Virus record (IMG/VR): IMGVR_UViG_3300018067_000071
Coordinates: 1 to 47,420 of that record
DNA: 47,420 nt
Source of the DNA: a virus
Direction: 5' to 3' (one strand)
Positions within the stretch are counted from its first letter, which is position 1; each line of letters opens with the position of its first letter. Positions 1 to 9,782 of the stretch are shown here, one piece after another. Both the position numbers and the translations under genes were made by a program. The notes beneath the pieces are model-generated. The model was given only the letters and a program-made list of their open reading frames with translations, did not search any database and had not been told where the DNA came from.

Positions 1-928
1 AGGTGGAGCAGGAGGAGGTGGTGGGGGTGGTGGTGGTGAGGGTTACACTGCACAAACATGGAATCCTGAACTAATCAAGTACAATGATCCCTTCACCTCT
101 TATACTGGATTTCAGGAGTTCAGTAACACTGGTGGTTATTCACCTGCCGATATCAATAATATGCGCGCTCGTGGGGTTTCTCCCATTAGAGCCGCATATG
201 GTAATGCTGAACGTGAAGTAGGTAGACAGCGTTCATTACAGGGTGGATATTCACCTAATGCTTTCGCCCTACAGGGTCGTATGGCTAGAGAGCAGGGTCA
301 GCTAGGTGCGGATGCTGTACAGAATGTTGAAGCTGGAATTGCTGAGGCACGTAATAAGGGTCGTCTCAGTGGTCTAACTGGCATGACTGACATTGAGAAG
401 CAGCGTCTTGCTGGTGATCTCAAGGTACAGGAATACAATGCCGATGCTAAGACAGCAGCTGCTCAAGCTAATGCAGCAGCAGCTAATGCAGCAGCATCAC
501 AGGGTGCATCATCACGAGATGCCGCTAGTAGAGCTAGTAGAAATGACCAGTTTGAGGCTCTTGCAGGTATGAGAGCACTGTATGGAACTACTCCTGCTAT
601 GGCTTCTAAGTTTGGAGATCAGGCTATTGAAATCGTTGGTCAGGGTGGCACGTTTGGTAACAACGTAATCAATAGTCAGGTTGCTGCTACTCAGGCTCCC
701 GGTCAGTATGAGCAGACAATGGGCAGGCTTAATTCAGGTATTAAGACTGGCCAGGAGATAGCAAATATGACTGGTACAGTGATCAATGGTATCAACCAGT
801 ATAAGAAGCAGCAACCTATTGCTCCTACTAATGTTGGTACTACCACTGGTCCAAACTACGGTCAGACTGGAGCCACTGGTGGTGAATACGATCCATATGA
901 GGCAGAACGTCGTGCGAGGAGGCAATAA
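1..928 (+). CDS. Virion-associated protein, C-terminal part (gene continues from 47199..47420)
   Basis: The reading frame is open from the window edge to TAA at 926-928, so the ATG at 161 is internal and not the start. If the 10 bases shared by both window ends are collapsed, this frame continues without a stop from the ATG at 47199, giving a protein of about 379 aa. The junction is a run of glycines. The rest is rich in Ala, Gln and Gly, with an alpha-helical Ala/Asn stretch in the middle (bases 440-500) and a Gly/Thr-rich tail. No enzymatic motif is visible. It lies directly upstream of two other large virion-type proteins, so an internal virion (ejection) role is inferred. The next gene starts in a TAATG overlap with a strong GAGGAGG site at 916-922. 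Confidence 0.75.
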   Translation, partial: GGAGGGGGGGGGEGYTAQTWNPELIKYNDPFTSYTGFQEFSNTGGYSPADINNMRARGVSPIRAAYGNAEREVGRQRSLQGGYSPNAFALQGRMAREQGQLGADAVQNVEAGIAEARNKGRLSGLTGMTDIEKQRLAGDLKVQEYNADAKTAAAQANAAAANAAASQGASSRDAASRASRNDQFEALAGMRALYGTTPAMASKFGDQAIEIVGQGGTFGNNVINSQVAATQAPGQYEQTMGRLNSGIKTGQEIANMTGTVINGINQYKKQQPIAPTNVGTTTGPNYGQTGATGGEYDPYEAERRARRQ

Positions 929-2451
929 TGATTGACGTTGGCGCACTTCGTATGCGTTCTCTTACTGGTAGCTTCAATGATCTCAGTCCCAGTAGGAATA
1001 GAGATACATCAGATGTAGATAATAGGGGTAGCTTCAGACAGCCTGTTAAACAGAAGAAGACTACTTCTGTTTATGATCCCTATGATCCTAACCAACCAGA
1101 TAGTCCTCCGGAAGAACAGGCACCTACTCCTGGTCTAGCCAGAATAGCAGACCTATCAGTGGACCCTAATAAACGGCCAACTGTTGATGATGACATTAAT
1201 GCAACTAAAAGGTATATTGATGTAGTTCAGGGTAGTTACAAACCTGAAGTCCGGTCCAGAGATAGGAATGATAATCTACTGGATAACTTCCCTACACGCG
1301 GACAGCCCACTAAGATGGATAGGGCTGCTGCTATTCTCTTGTCTCTTGGTAAGCCTGACCCTGCTGAGACTACAGAGAAGGTACTTCAGCAGGACTACTA
1401 TCGTAACCTAGCTGATTGGAAGACGAAATCTGACCCTTACTACAAAGCTGCACAATTGGAGAATACTTCCAACACTAATGAACGTCAGGTGTTGGGTAAT
1501 GCACTTACTGGATTCAACTATAATCGGCGTACTCAGGCAACTGAAAGAGTTGGAGATCAGAGGTATGATCTTGGAGTAGAAGCTAATAGAATTAGGAAAT
1601 TCATAGCAGAAAATCCTAAGTATAAGTATGATTTTAGTGGTCCTAGAATTATTGCTACTAATGAAAATGATCCAGATGATTTCCACGTTCTTGGAGAAAC
1701 AGGTAAGCTAACTGAACGTGAGAAACTTATACTTCAGGGTCAGAATGCAGAGAGAGTAGCGCGTGTCCGAGCGACTGCAACTACTGATTCTGCTAGGATT
1801 CGAGCTAATGCAGCTCTAGCACGTGGTGGTAGTGGTTCAGCTTCACGAGCCACACCTAAACTAATGCAGGATGATGCTGGTCATCTCTATAAGTTTGATG
1901 GCAATGAACTTATTCCAATGGAAGACGATAGTCCTGATGAGCCAGAAGGTAACCTCTACACTATCACTGGTAAACCACGTGCGGTTGTAGATAAGCCTAT
2001 GTCTCCAGCAGGGGAGAAGACTGATTATCAGAATGATATGCGTCGTCTCTATGACACAGTATCTGAGGAAGATAGAAAGTTTATTCTCAAGAGTAACAAT
2101 GGTACGTACTATTTTGCAGATAGACCTAAGCCTAATCTGTTTAATGACAATGCTGCTGCCATTGCACGATATGATGCACTGAAAAAGAGAATTTATCCCG
2201 ACTATGATCCGTCTCACTTTGGAGCTGGTGCTACTCCAAATAATCCACCTCCTACTCCTACTGCTCCAACTCCAACTCCAACTCCACCTGTAGGACCTGT
2301 TAGACCTACTCCTACTCCACAGGGTGACGCGGGCTTGAGAGAGCGTGCGCGTCAATTCCTAGCTAGTAAGATTAATCCTAGAACTGGAAGACCTTATCCA
2401 GCTACAGAAGCCAACATTCAGCACGCTATTGCTAAGCGGTGGGTGCAGTGA
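928..2451 (+). CDS. Hypothetical virion-associated protein, Pro/Thr-rich tail
   Basis: A 507-aa protein starting at the ATG that overlaps the previous stop (TAATG), preceded by GAGGAGG with good spacing. The N-terminal part is polar and disordered-looking with many Asp, Pro and Asn. The middle is helical and charged. Near the C terminus (about residues 443-470) is a low-complexity Pro-Thr repeat, followed by a short helical end (RERARQFLASKINPRTGRP) that resembles a small helical binding tail. I recognise no family. Its place between two large virion-type genes and its composition suggest an internal virion or ejection protein. The function is inferred from context only. Confidence 0.75.
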   Translation: MIDVGALRMRSLTGSFNDLSPSRNRDTSDVDNRGSFRQPVKQKKTTSVYDPYDPNQPDSPPEEQAPTPGLARIADLSVDPNKRPTVDDDINATKRYIDVVQGSYKPEVRSRDRNDNLLDNFPTRGQPTKMDRAAAILLSLGKPDPAETTEKVLQQDYYRNLADWKTKSDPYYKAAQLENTSNTNERQVLGNALTGFNYNRRTQATERVGDQRYDLGVEANRIRKFIAENPKYKYDFSGPRIIATNENDPDDFHVLGETGKLTEREKLILQGQNAERVARVRATATTDSARIRANAALARGGSGSASRATPKLMQDDAGHLYKFDGNELIPMEDDSPDEPEGNLYTITGKPRAVVDKPMSPAGEKTDYQNDMRRLYDTVSEEDRKFILKSNNGTYYFADRPKPNLFNDNAAAIARYDALKKRIYPDYDPSHFGAGATPNNPPPTPTAPTPTPTPPVGPVRPTPTPQGDAGLRERARQFLASKINPRTGRPYPATEANIQHAIAKRWVQ

Positions 2452-2452
2452 T

Positions 2453-5400
2453 ATGGCAAACAGAACATATAATGCACTCTCGCCCCGTAATGCATATCAG
2501 CTGATTCAGTCTCAGCCTCCCATACAGGAAGAAGATCCGTATCTGAGGCAACCGAATCTGGATGAACTGCCTGATCAGGATGAGCCACAACAGCAGGCAG
2601 CTGAACCAGACCTGAGTGATCTACCAGATCAAGAAGATTATGGAGACATGCCCACATCTGGGTATAATCCTAATTACAGTGATCTGCCGTGGCTAAATCC
2701 AAAGAATACAGATCCATTCAAGCCTAAATCATATGATGCACTAGGTACTAATCTAGGTAATGAGGTACCTGAAACTCCTAGTCTCAGCGGGAGTATGTAT
2801 GGGGATTCCTCATTTAACTATCAAAATAAACCTAGTAGTTTTGAGGATATCCATTCAACTAACCCTGATGACTATGAACAGTCTGATGCGGGGTTCAGTC
2901 TCAAGACATTAAAGGACCAGTTTACATGGCCTAATGCTGCCAGAATGGGCATATCCACTGCCGGAGATATTGCCGGTGCAGCTACGGGTGGACTTCTATA
3001 CTATCCCATATCAGCTGCTGCTGGTGGACTTGGTGAGTTTACTGGTCAGGTAATGGAGGGCAAGAGTCCTTGGGATGTTAACTATGCAGCAGTAGGAACA
3101 GAAGCTCTCCTTAATCCTCTAACTATTGGTCCTAGTATCCCCAAGGCAGGACAAGGACTCAGGGGTGCAATTAAGTTCATCGGTGGTGCAGCTGAGGCCG
3201 GTGGTAAGAATGCACTAGTTGGAATTAACCCACGTAAATGGGCCAATGAGGGATTCTTTGATAACCAGGGTAAGTTTAACTACGCTGGACTAGATGAAAC
3301 TGCTGGTCAGGTAGGCGTAGGTACGCTGATGGGCGGAGCTACGGGCGCGTTGATGCATGGTGCTACTAGTGCATATCGTGCAGGTAGGGCAGGTCCTACT
3401 CCATTTGATGTAAATAATATGAAGGGTAAGTATACTGTTGATGAGACAGTTACCCCCAAGTGGCCTGATTTTGATCCTAATGCTGAGACTGTAACTCGTG
3501 AGACTCCACAGCTAAAGGCTGGTCCAGAACCAGTAGTTACACTCCAGCATCCTGATATGGCGTCCATTCAAGCATGGCGTGATCAGGGCTATGTAGCTGT
3601 AGATCGTAGTCCTGAGGGTTACTTCAGGATGGCGCGTGCTGATGTTGCAGATCAGTATATTGCTCCTATTCCTGATACTCCACCTACTGCTAATGAAGCT
3701 AGTTTCCAGTATACTGATCCTAACTTTAATCCGGGTGGAGCAGGTGATGCGGAGATGGCTGGTTCTAGTCCTTATGGGAAGGCACCAGACATTGAAGGAC
3801 AGGTACTACAGGGAGAGATTCTTCCACCTGAAGTAACTCCTGAGGCTCCTCCTGCAGTTGAACCTGTTCCTCCAGTTCAGCGAGTAGGGAATCAGACTGA
3901 AATAGATAGAAATGAGGATTGGACTAGATCACAGCGTAATCTATCTGTCTATGAGGGTAAAACTGATCCTGTAATCAAAGCATCGTATGACAAGATGCAA
4001 GAGGTGAGGAATGCTTATGCTGAATGGATTAGTCAACAGGAAGAACTACTTGGTCCGGGTGAAATCTTCACGCCTCCACCTGAAGTAAGAGAAGCCTATC
4101 TTGCTCAGATGGAGCAGATGGAAGATGCGCATCAGGCTGTAATCAATAGTAGAGGTGGATTTGAACAGGGTAGACCTCCTGATATTGAAGGAGAAGCATT
4201 ACCCAATCCATTTGGACTTCCGGTGTCTAGTGTAGGGGTAAATGTACCTACTCAGGCTCCAGTAACTCCAACTGTTCAGCTACCTCCAGGATTCACTCCG
4301 CCGCCTCCACAAGATCCTTTCATTCAGGATCTAAAGGCGCGTATGAAGTATCTGGATGGACGTAAAGTTCCAGATGAGAAGTATAAGCCTCTTGCACTGA
4401 AGATCTCTGCCGAACCACTGAAGAAGCGCGAGACGTGGCGTAGTAGGTTGGCTAAGGGTATTAGAGAAGCTGAAAAAGGACCGGGTAAGATTGAGAAGGG
4501 TGGACCGGGCTCAGCTGATGTAAGTAACACATATACTCAGCTTGAACGTATGCTAGGTCGTCCTCCAACTACGGAGGAAATAGATGCAGCTGCGGCTAGA
4601 CAGGCTGGTGTAGGAGATCAGACTGGACAGGTAGCTCAATTCCCTGAATCTCTGGGTCAGATGGCTCATAGACTGGTTCAGGAAGAAGCAGCTAATCCTG
4701 CTCCCTACTTTGCTCTTGATAGTACTCATGAATTTGCAGAGAGAGTAGGTAAGATACAGTCTATTCCAGAACTGGATAGATTAAGAGAGGAATTGAGGGC
4801 TGGTATAGAGGCTGCTAGACAGTCTGATATGCCTCCTGCAGCTAGAGTTGCATACTATGATTTGATGGGCATTCTTGACCGGAGGAGAGTTGTACTATCT
4901 CCTACTGGTCAATTGGATAGGACTCTATCTGATCTCAAGAAGACTCAGGATTGGACCAACCATATGGCAAGGGCTGGTAACATTCCAGTCCGTGTCCCTG
5001 GTCGTGAAGGTAACGTAGAGTGGCCGCCTAAGAGTGGTACTGTACAGCAGCCCACCTATCAGCCTACTGAGGTATACGAACAGCCCGGTCTACCATTTGG
5101 ACCTGTAGCAGCTAATCCTAACCCACCACCAATGGGTATTGGAGACATGCGTGCGCAGCAGGGCGTACAGAACATCACACCACCTGATCCTAACCAGGTT
5201 CCACTGCCACTAACTACTGATTATAACCATCCTAAAGAGGGTGGTCCAGGTAGTGCTGATATTAATAAGGCATTCTTGGAGTTTATTCAGAGAGAAGGAC
5301 GTGATCCTACTGATGATGAATTGGTGAATCTCACGTGGGGTGCTGAGCAGTCTCTCAATATGGCTCCACCTACACCTACTACATCTACTGGAATGATGGC

Positions 5401-8400
5401 AGGTCCGCAGATTGATCTGTCTAGCTATGGTCCTAAGGGACAAGAGTACATCCAGTGGTTGAAGGATACAGGAAGTCTCTGGAATCCCAATGAAATGGAT
5501 GTGGCTCAGAAGATTGAATTTGATGGATTTGTAAGGTCACTAGATTGGGAAGAAGATCCTAATCAGATGCCTGCTGTACGTCCACAGGATGTAGATAATG
5601 CAGTACGTGACACTACATTGTCTGACGCGCGTGTGATGGGTAATGGGGGATTGCCTCTAAATCCTACTGAGGAAAGAAATGTAGGTAGAACTGAACCTCT
5701 CCCACCAGAGGTACCTATTCCTCCGATTGCTAGGATAACTGCTAAAGTAACTGATATCAGTGCATTATCAGGTCTTGATAACATTCCTATCACTGATGAA
5801 ACTAAGGTTGTTATCCGAGCAACAATGGATAGGATCAATGAGACTAAAACTGTCGCTGAAACTAATGCGATGATGGATGATCTTGATAGACAAACAGAGA
5901 TAGCAATTGATGAAGGAGACAGAGATTCAGCAGAGATATATAGTGAACTAGCTCACTATGCAGCTCAGCGTGTAGTGAATATGTCTAGAGAGTCTATTGC
6001 TAGTCTGAATCTTGATCCGGATGTAGCAAGTCAAATAGACAATGATCAAGCAGTGATCTTCAGAGCATCTATGGACAAGGTAGATGCTGCTGATACTGTA
6101 GCAAAGGCTCAAGAAAACTATACTGACTTGCTTAGAATGGGAAATGGTCTTACTCAGACTCATCCCAGACTGGCTCATATAGCTAACAAACTAGCTAACT
6201 ATGCTGGCTATAAACTGACTCAGCTAGAGAAGGAAGCTGCTGAAGTAGGTCCTGAAACACCTATTGAATCAGCTGATATGCCTATTCCTGTTGAACCTAC
6301 ATTCCGTAGGTCTATCGCTAAGCCAGGTGAGCAGCAGGACTTGCCTGAGATGGGACTTCAGGAGAAGAAGCCCTATGATGTAGCTAAGGGTATCGAGGAA
6401 TGGGAAGATGCTCAGGAGACTCCAGGATTCCACAAGATACCAAGTAAAAAATTAGTAGATCCCGATACTGGGATGACCGAACGAGATCTGGTAGACCAGA
6501 GAAATATCATTAGGAATGCGCAGATGGATGCCGCGCATGGCATCACAGAGGGAGACTTTACTCCTGAATTCTTGGAGAAAGCTCCTCACTATAAAGACCA
6601 GTTCAAGCGAATTGTTGGATGGAATGCTGGAGCAGTTGACGTTGAACTAAAGGATGGCAGAGTCCTTATCACTGACCGTGGTAATGTAACTTCTCCTATC
6701 CCCAATAAAAAGAGTTGGACTAGCCATCCTGTAATGAATCCTGAGAGGTTCGATAAGAATGGTAAGTTTATTGGTAGTGCTAAACCTGAGCCTGACCTTG
6801 GTTCATTACCAGATCAGGAACCACTACCTCTCTCAACTGATCTGGAACATCCACCAGAACTAGAAGGTAAGAACTATGGACCGGGTGCTGCTATGCCTGG
6901 TGACATTAGTGGAAAGACTAATGATGAGATATGGATGGAGATGTTGGAGGAATTGGGACGGCCTCCAACTCAGGAGGAATATCTTGCATTCTTGAGGAAT
7001 GGACCTACACGCACGCCACCTCGTAATCTAGCTGAGAGGGCTGCTAGAAGGAAAGAAGTAGTTCAGAAACTTGACTTTACTTTTGAAGAAGCTAAGGGGT
7101 ATGGAGCTACTGATTTCATTCTACCCAATGGCAAACTACTAGCTCATGGTGATATCACACATAACCGTGGAGCTATGAGAGCAGGTACGTCACTAAATGA
7201 GGTATTGAATTCAGGTGTAGTTCGCTTCGCTAGTAATTCAGCGGAGACTAATGGACCTATTACTGGTGCTCAGGCTGCACACATAGCTCAGGCAGGAGCA
7301 GATCATCGTCATGAGCGCGCGTATGTAGATATCAATCTCCCCGGTGGAGATATTGTATCTCGTACATTCGTTGACAGAACTCTCAAAGGCTCAGCTATTC
7401 AGCAGTGGGTTAACTCACACTTCCCCAATGAGGGAATGAAGTCTGGTGAGCAGCAGATTCTACCGGGTGTACCACAGGGACACATTCCACCTGCTGATGT
7501 ACTTCGTTCAGATGTTGAAATATTTAAAGGAGCTGGACAACTACAGCTTCCATATGATCATCCTACTATTGCAAAATTCCGTGAAGGATTGAAGGAAACT
7601 AATAGTCCTTGGGATGCACACTTTGTACTTCCTGATGGAGTTGCATTAACTGGTGGTTCATTGAAGACACATCCAGAAATTGCAGCTAAACTAGGATTCA
7701 ATCATCAGGAAGTCCTTAAGGATGGACTGATGCGTGTTAGATATACTAGTGCTGAAATATCTTCACCAATATCAATAGCACAAGCTAGATACTTGATAGA
7801 TGCACGAAAAACAATGAAGAATAATCATATTAATGTAGATGTAAATCTTCCAGAACATGAAGTAGTAGGTAAGAGTTTTGATGCTAGAGCTAAGGCATCC
7901 ACTATCTATAACTGGGTTAAACAGCAGTTCAAGGATTTAGCAAAGGATGAGACTGGAGCTATGCCTGTTCCACAATGGGCACAGAACGCAGCTAACAAGG
8001 CTAAGAATAAGACTAGACAGTGGGGATGGGGACAGGGCAGAGTTAATGCCAATGCTCCACCACCAGGTCAGCCACAGCCTTATAGTAAGGTACATGAGGC
8101 TATGCAGGTACCTAAGAATGCAATGACTGCGGGTGATGCTTCCTTCCTAATGAGGCAAGGAGCAGGTGCAATACTATATAAGCCTTACTGGAAGGCTTTA
8201 AGTGAAATACCACAGTCAATGACTACAGCGGGTGCTGCTGCAATCCATGCGCGGAATGAGCAGAATCCTATCTATCAGCGTCCACTAAGTTCAACTAGAA
8301 CTCGTCAGCATCCTAATGGTGTACCTCTGCCATCTATTGCTGAGAAGATGGGCGTAGAACTGTATGATGATAACTCTGCTCCAGTAGGTAATCGTGCTCA

Positions 8401-9568
8401 GGCAGTAGCTAGTAAGTGGCTTGAGGAAGGTATTGGACAGGGTAGGGGATCTAAACTGTGGAGTAAGACTGCTGGAAAGTTCTATCGTATCTCCAATAGA
8501 ATGCACCGTACCTTCCTGAATACGGTGAAGACCGGACTAGCTCAGGACATGACTGACTATGCTGCAACTCTGGCAGATTCAGCTGCTAGACAGGCTAGTC
8601 AGAGTCCAACTGGTACTGCTAAGGTTAGACCAGGACTAATGAATAGAACAATGACTGCTCAGGAAGCTGCGGAACTACATCCGTGGTTGAATGATCAGCT
8701 AGCTAGGGAGATAGGAGACTGGGTTAATACTGCCACAGGATCGGCACCACTCAAGGCTCACATTCTTCCATTCGATCATAAGTATGCGCAGTTGGATCTA
8801 GAGGATTCAGCTGCTCTATTGAATAGGACTATGTTCGCATCAGGTCTAGCATTCAGCCGCCTGCGTATGACTAGTCCTGCCACGTATGTCATGGCTACCC
8901 CAATGGTACGCAAGCAGTATATGCGTAGCCTACTGGGTCATGCAGCCGCGTGGACTACGATGATAACTGCCACTAAGCTAGCTGCTGATGCACTTGGTAT
9001 TGACAATGAAATTAACTTTAATCCTACTAGTGCAGATTTTGGTAAGATTCGATTTGGTAAAGTACGTCTTGACCCTGGACAGGGTATGCTACAGTTCCTT
9101 GTGTTATACGGTAGACATCTTGCAGGTGGGCATACCACTGCTAGTAGTGATGAGTTCAAGAAGTTTGGTGAGGAGTACAGAGGTGAAACACACGGATCTA
9201 ACCTCCTACGATTCGGCTCAAACAAACTTGAACCTATCACGAAGTTTGCGTATGACTTCGCCTTTGCGGATAAGAACAACCCATTCCACGTAGGAGATCG
9301 TATAATCCAGTTAGCTGTTGCACTGTACATTCAAGATTTGTGGGAGTTGTCTAAGGAAGATCCTAAGTTGTTTGCACCGCTGGCTGGTGGGGCATTCATA
9401 GGAGGCGGTACTCAGATCTACGATAGGAATGAATCCAAGGCTAAGTTTATCCCTGAGGAGTATGACTATGTGTACAGGGGTGACAAGGGAATTCGTAATC
9501 TAATGCCTTGGAACTGGGGTGAACAGTCTGACGAGTATCAGGGTCCACCGAACTACAAGATCAAGTAG
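2453..9568 (+). CDS. Giant polyvalent-type virion protein (2371 aa)
   Basis: The largest gene. ATG 2453 is chosen over the upstream TTG at 2429 because it follows the previous stop by one base. Residues 1-60 carry repeated acidic LPDQE motifs, and residues 160-205 are a Gly/Ala-rich hydrophobic stretch. A GPGSAD-type module followed by a helix ending in LGRPPTxEE occurs three times (from about 683, 930 and 1476). A helical domain is duplicated (about 1113-1180 and 1195-1262), as is a domain with an F(I/V)LP(N/D)G core (about 1545-1680 and 1715-1845). The last ~370 residues, containing DFGKIRFGKVRLDPGQG near 2196, resemble what I know as large polyvalent protein-associated domain 38, common at the C terminus of giant phage proteins. 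Such proteins are thought to be packaged and delivered with the DNA. No catalytic motif is certain. The assignment to LPD38 is from memory. Confidence 0.85.
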   Translation: MANRTYNALSPRNAYQLIQSQPPIQEEDPYLRQPNLDELPDQDEPQQQAAEPDLSDLPDQEDYGDMPTSGYNPNYSDLPWLNPKNTDPFKPKSYDALGTNLGNEVPETPSLSGSMYGDSSFNYQNKPSSFEDIHSTNPDDYEQSDAGFSLKTLKDQFTWPNAARMGISTAGDIAGAATGGLLYYPISAAAGGLGEFTGQVMEGKSPWDVNYAAVGTEALLNPLTIGPSIPKAGQGLRGAIKFIGGAAEAGGKNALVGINPRKWANEGFFDNQGKFNYAGLDETAGQVGVGTLMGGATGALMHGATSAYRAGRAGPTPFDVNNMKGKYTVDETVTPKWPDFDPNAETVTRETPQLKAGPEPVVTLQHPDMASIQAWRDQGYVAVDRSPEGYFRMARADVADQYIAPIPDTPPTANEASFQYTDPNFNPGGAGDAEMAGSSPYGKAPDIEGQVLQGEILPPEVTPEAPPAVEPVPPVQRVGNQTEIDRNEDWTRSQRNLSVYEGKTDPVIKASYDKMQEVRNAYAEWISQQEELLGPGEIFTPPPEVREAYLAQMEQMEDAHQAVINSRGGFEQGRPPDIEGEALPNPFGLPVSSVGVNVPTQAPVTPTVQLPPGFTPPPPQDPFIQDLKARMKYLDGRKVPDEKYKPLALKISAEPLKKRETWRSRLAKGIREAEKGPGKIEKGGPGSADVSNTYTQLERMLGRPPTTEEIDAAAARQAGVGDQTGQVAQFPESLGQMAHRLVQEEAANPAPYFALDSTHEFAERVGKIQSIPELDRLREELRAGIEAARQSDMPPAARVAYYDLMGILDRRRVVLSPTGQLDRTLSDLKKTQDWTNHMARAGNIPVRVPGREGNVEWPPKSGTVQQPTYQPTEVYEQPGLPFGPVAANPNPPPMGIGDMRAQQGVQNITPPDPNQVPLPLTTDYNHPKEGGPGSADINKAFLEFIQREGRDPTDDELVNLTWGAEQSLNMAPPTPTTSTGMMAGPQIDLSSYGPKGQEYIQWLKDTGSLWNPNEMDVAQKIEFDGFVRSLDWEEDPNQMPAVRPQDVDNAVRDTTLSDARVMGNGGLPLNPTEERNVGRTEPLPPEVPIPPIARITAKVTDISALSGLDNIPITDETKVVIRATMDRINETKTVAETNAMMDDLDRQTEIAIDEGDRDSAEIYSELAHYAAQRVVNMSRESIASLNLDPDVASQIDNDQAVIFRASMDKVDAADTVAKAQENYTDLLRMGNGLTQTHPRLAHIANKLANYAGYKLTQLEKEAAEVGPETPIESADMPIPVEPTFRRSIAKPGEQQDLPEMGLQEKKPYDVAKGIEEWEDAQETPGFHKIPSKKLVDPDTGMTERDLVDQRNIIRNAQMDAAHGITEGDFTPEFLEKAPHYKDQFKRIVGWNAGAVDVELKDGRVLITDRGNVTSPIPNKKSWTSHPVMNPERFDKNGKFIGSAKPEPDLGSLPDQEPLPLSTDLEHPPELEGKNYGPGAAMPGDISGKTNDEIWMEMLEELGRPPTQEEYLAFLRNGPTRTPPRNLAERAARRKEVVQKLDFTFEEAKGYGATDFILPNGKLLAHGDITHNRGAMRAGTSLNEVLNSGVVRFASNSAETNGPITGAQAAHIAQAGADHRHERAYVDINLPGGDIVSRTFVDRTLKGSAIQQWVNSHFPNEGMKSGEQQILPGVPQGHIPPADVLRSDVEIFKGAGQLQLPYDHPTIAKFREGLKETNSPWDAHFVLPDGVALTGGSLKTHPEIAAKLGFNHQEVLKDGLMRVRYTSAEISSPISIAQARYLIDARKTMKNNHINVDVNLPEHEVVGKSFDARAKASTIYNWVKQQFKDLAKDETGAMPVPQWAQNAANKAKNKTRQWGWGQGRVNANAPPPGQPQPYSKVHEAMQVPKNAMTAGDASFLMRQGAGAILYKPYWKALSEIPQSMTTAGAAAIHARNEQNPIYQRPLSSTRTRQHPNGVPLPSIAEKMGVELYDDNSAPVGNRAQAVASKWLEEGIGQGRGSKLWSKTAGKFYRISNRMHRTFLNTVKTGLAQDMTDYAATLADSAARQASQSPTGTAKVRPGLMNRTMTAQEAAELHPWLNDQLAREIGDWVNTATGSAPLKAHILPFDHKYAQLDLEDSAALLNRTMFASGLAFSRLRMTSPATYVMATPMVRKQYMRSLLGHAAAWTTMITATKLAADALGIDNEINFNPTSADFGKIRFGKVRLDPGQGMLQFLVLYGRHLAGGHTTASSDEFKKFGEEYRGETHGSNLLRFGSNKLEPITKFAYDFAFADKNNPFHVGDRIIQLAVALYIQDLWELSKEDPKLFAPLAGGAFIGGGTQIYDRNESKAKFIPEEYDYVYRGDKGIRNLMPWNWGEQSDEYQGPPNYKIK

Positions 9569-9782
9569 GCTTAGCTACATGTCTGCGGTGTGGTCCGTAC
9601 TTGCAACACGGACAGTAGTTACAGGAGTAGACTACCTTAGCACCGCAGACATGACACTTCCACGGAGTCTGTTCAAAGAACCATTTGACCCACGCGCAAT
9701 GCTTCTCACTACTCGCTGTTGGTATGTCCTCAGCGACAGCGGGCAAAAGATAGTCATTGTGCGTGGGTCTCGGTATCAGCAC
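9561..9782 (-). CDS. Small zinc-ribbon protein (73 aa)
   Basis: GTG start at 9782 overlaps the stop of the upstream gene (TAGTG) and has a GGAAGGG ribosome site. The C-terminal half carries C43xxC46 followed by C54xxC57 and C59/C60, a plausible zinc ribbon. Its 3' end overlaps the end of the convergent giant gene by 8 bases. Two long inverted repeats (9578-9653 and 9687-9769) lie inside it, so the stretch may owe its sequence to RNA structure rather than protein. The coupling and cysteine pattern favour a real gene, with reservations. Confidence 0.55.
   Translation of the reverse strand: MLIPRPTHNDYLLPAVAEDIPTASSEKHCAWVKWFFEQTPWKCHVCGAKVVYSCNYCPCCKYGPHRRHVAKPT
9578..9653. repeat. Nested inverted repeat at convergent gene ends (IR1)
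   Basis: CATGTCTGCGGTG (9578-9590) pairs perfectly with CACCGCAGACATG (9641-9653). Inside are two further stems, GTCCGT/ACGGAC (9593-9598 with 9608-9613) and GTAGT/ACTAC, giving a three-way-junction-like fold. It lies just past the end of the late operon, where a terminator or 3'-protecting structure would be expected. There is no T-run, so it is not a classic intrinsic terminator. Confidence 0.7.
9687..9769. repeat. Nested inverted repeat at convergent gene ends (IR2)
   Basis: GACCCACGCGCAATG (9687-9701) pairs with CATTGTGCGTGGGTC (9755-9769), 15 bp with a single G.T-type mismatch. An inner stem, TCGCTG/CAGCGA, closes part of the loop. It follows IR1 by about 34 bases, so two large stem structures stand in tandem between the converging operons. 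Confidence 0.7.

Noticed and set aside
1-10. Ten-base terminal match as a cohesive-end (cos) overhang
   Set aside because: It lies inside a coding gene and low-complexity Gly codons; a linearisation overlap of a closed molecule is simpler.
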